A DNA stretch of 58,401 bases, taken from NCBI GenBank assembly GCA_028282785.1, contig JANQHE010000030.1, forward strand, positions 1-58,401, given 5' to 3'. A program made the position numbers and the translations under genes. Shown here piece after piece: positions 56,667-58,401 of this stretch; positions within the stretch are counted from its first letter, which is position 1, and each line of letters opens with the position of its first letter. This DNA is from Bacteroidales bacterium. Lineage in GTDB: Bacteria; Bacteroidota; Bacteroidia; Bacteroidales; UBA12077. The notes under the pieces were generated by a model. It searched no databases and was not told the origin of the DNA. It saw nothing but the letters and a program-made list of their open reading frames with translations.

Positions 56667-57822
56667 TCTTAATGTTCCTGACATTATTGGTACATCCAGT
56701 AATGCCGGTAAAGTTGGAATAGGAACAACAAATCCTGGTGCTAAATTGGATGTAAATGGAAATACAATATTCAGAGGAGATATAGACCTAACAAGCAATA
56801 ATATTTCTTGGGATTTGGCTCAAATTGATTTGGATGCAGCTCCAAGAACTGCTTTAGAACCTATGTCCTTAAGATTATGGGATCATTATTCTTATCCTAC
56901 CAATCCACCTGGTATTAAGTCTTATGGAACTGTTCTTGAGCTTTATGGACGCTTAAATCATCAAACATCACAATTATTCTTTGGATATGATGGTGTTATA
57001 AGGCATAGGAGTGCTTCTTATAATTCCGGTTGGAGTGATTGGCGCAGAATATTAGATTCGGAGCATAGTATAGAATCAACGGGTAATTTAAGAATTACAG
57101 GATCAGGAGGTCATTATATTTCAGCCGGTAATGTTGGTATTGGAACAACAAGTCCATATACTAAATTACAAGTGGGACAGAATAATTCATCTAAGATATC
57201 TGGTGAATTAATGAGATTAAGCCTTGATGTGAACGAAACAGGAGTTAGAACTGCACTTCATATTGATGCAAATCCATCTTCTTCATCATGGGATAGAGGA
57301 GTAGCTATTGAATTTGGATTAAAGTCAACTACATATAATGAATATACAAGTCGAATAGTACATTATGGATATTCAGCAAGTACAAGGGCGAGTAAATTAC
57401 AACTTCAAACTCATTCAGTAACAGATGGTGTTTGGAATACTGGAATATTAATAGATGATGTTGGTAATGTCGGCATAGGAACAATAGACCCAACCTACTT
57501 ACTTTCAGTAAAAGGAACCATCGGTTGCGGAGAAGTAATTGTTGAAAATGTTACAGGCTGGGCCGATTTCGTTTTCGAAGACGATTATAACCTAATGCCT
57601 TTGCAAGAACTGGATTCTTACATACAAAAAAACAAACATTTACCCGAAATCCCAACAACCGAAGAAGTTGAAGAAAATGGCATTTCGGTTGGTGAAATGA
57701 ATGCCAAGCTTTTACAAAAAATTGAGGAATTAACTCTTTATTTAATTGAAAAAGATAAAGAAGTAAATGAATTAAGAAATGAAATTAACGAATTAAATAA
57801 ACTTATAAACGAAAAGTTATGA
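56605..57822 (+). CDS. Secreted fibre-like protein, paralogue of the preceding gene
   Basis: This 405-residue protein has the same signal peptide as the preceding gene and the same C-terminal block (WADFVFEDDYNLMPLQELD, NKHLPEIPTTEEV, GEMNAKLLQKIEELTLY) followed by a coiled coil. The middle 270 residues differ. They contain VGIGTTNPGAKLDVNG, VGIGTTSPYTKLQVG and VGIGTIDPTYLLSVKG repeats and a GWSDWRRILDSEHS segment like phage tail-fibre tips. Constant ends around a variable middle suggest domain swapping within the family. Confidence 0.78.
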   Translation: MRKLLLLTITAFLTVNVWGQTLNVPDIIGTSSNAGKVGIGTTNPGAKLDVNGNTIFRGDIDLTSNNISWDLAQIDLDAAPRTALEPMSLRLWDHYSYPTNPPGIKSYGTVLELYGRLNHQTSQLFFGYDGVIRHRSASYNSGWSDWRRILDSEHSIESTGNLRITGSGGHYISAGNVGIGTTSPYTKLQVGQNNSSKISGELMRLSLDVNETGVRTALHIDANPSSSSWDRGVAIEFGLKSTTYNEYTSRIVHYGYSASTRASKLQLQTHSVTDGVWNTGILIDDVGNVGIGTIDPTYLLSVKGTIGCGEVIVENVTGWADFVFEDDYNLMPLQELDSYIQKNKHLPEIPTTEEVEENGISVGEMNAKLLQKIEELTLYLIEKDKEVNELRNEINELNKLINEKL

Positions 57823-57880
57823 GGATTGAATTGAATTTTTTTGCAAGACATTTTCATACTTTAATAAAAAGCAATAAGCC

Positions 57881-58401
57881 ATGAAACAAACGATACTGAT
57901 TTTAATAAATTTGTTGGTAATAATAAACTTATATGCTCAGGAAGAAGGTGTCGACTATTTCGATCCTTTTTCCAAAGAACAAATACTACCACCCTCTCCA
58001 TCTGTGGCTAGTTTGGGTAAATTTGGAGATATACCGGTTTCCACATATACAGGGATTCCCGATATTTCAATTCCAATATGGAATGTTCAAAGTAAAAGCT
58101 TAAGCTTACCTATTTCAGTAAATTATCATTCCAGTGGTTTAAAAGTGGATGAAGTGGCAGGCTGGGTTGGAATTGGATGGGCATTAAATGCCGGTGGCGT
58201 AATTAGCAGAACGGTATATGGTAAACCAGACGATCAAAACGGTTATTTAGTTGATGGGAACATATTACCCGACCCCAACACAGACTATTCAGCATTTGCA
58301 AGCTGGAGGCCGGCAGATGCAGCATTGAATTTATACTTAACCGGGAGTAAAGACTTACAGCCTGATATTTATAACTACAACTTTGCTGGTAGAAGTGGTA
58401 A
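57881..58401 (+). CDS. RHS-family secreted protein, N-terminal part (runs off window)
   Basis: The first 173 codons of a longer gene are present and open to the window end. A signal peptide (MKQTILILINLLVIINLYAQ) is followed by the Bacteroidota RHS N-terminus: GDIPVSTYTGIPDISIPIW, then SLPISVNYHSSGLKVDEVAG and WVGIGWALNAGGVISRTVYG. RHS proteins form large beta-cocoon shells that often carry variable C-terminal toxins or adhesins. That part is outside the window. It starts 58 bp after the second fibre-like gene. Confidence 0.8.
   Translation, partial: MKQTILILINLLVIINLYAQEEGVDYFDPFSKEQILPPSPSVASLGKFGDIPVSTYTGIPDISIPIWNVQSKSLSLPISVNYHSSGLKVDEVAGWVGIGWALNAGGVISRTVYGKPDDQNGYLVDGNILPDPNTDYSAFASWRPADAALNLYLTGSKDLQPDIYNYNFAGRSG

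Overview
The window is AT-rich chromosomal DNA from a member of the Bacteroidota, most likely an anaerobic or facultatively anaerobic member of the Bacteroidia. The evidence is the protein set (DUF4465 lipoprotein, DUF4369/TlpA-type thioredoxin, DUF6913 protein, SecA of about 1100 residues, RHS proteins with the Bacteroidota N-terminus) and repeated matches to the Bacteroidota promoter (TTTG, a 19-20 base spacer, then TAnnTTTG). No rRNA, tRNA, CRISPR array or complete insertion sequence was seen.

Bases 1-17,779 hold a molybdenum-hydroxylase and purine-type catabolic region. It opens with a tandem array of units of about 183 bp made of nested hairpins. Next is a minus-strand group: a fold-type II PLP enzyme, then a threonine synthase-like enzyme whose stop codon overlaps the start of a selenium-dependent-type xanthine dehydrogenase. 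A divergent Lrp/AsnC regulator faces this group. Beyond an XRE-DUF4870 protein lie ygfK, a MocA-type nucleotidyltransferase and one apparent operon modA-modB-modC-xdhA-xdhB, which joins molybdate import to a conventional two-subunit xanthine dehydrogenase. Together these genes supply molybdate, possibly finish the cofactor, oxidise purine-like N-heterocycles and move electrons through YgfK. The two PLP enzymes may act on amino acid-like products.

Bases 17,780-41,400 are mainly housekeeping. They include a 158-bp MITE-like element, dnaA, mlaD and an amidase divergent from lptD, pabA, ridA, rpsF-rpsR-rplI, dnaX with a ten-A tract at the end of domain III, ferritin and secA. Two lipoprotein genes, one LpoB-like, follow. 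Then comes the operon ligA-BRCT-DUF6913-dapA. LigA is about 270 residues longer than usual, with apparent extra helix-hairpin-helix modules, and is followed by a separate two-BRCT protein.

Bases 40,700-50,200 carry a DUF4465 surface lipoprotein, a hybrid histidine kinase with a periplasmic solute-binding sensor, and a three-gene ABC importer of the iron-siderophore/heme/cobalamin class. A perfect 20-bp palindrome precedes the importer. A small membrane-protein gene that appears frameshifted follows it, then a TlpA-like thioredoxin and a glycosyltransferase.

Bases 50,600-58,401 carry argS, ffh and folD, then a tandem family of secreted fibre-like proteins (two complete copies and the tail of a lost third) and the start of an RHS-family gene that runs off the window.
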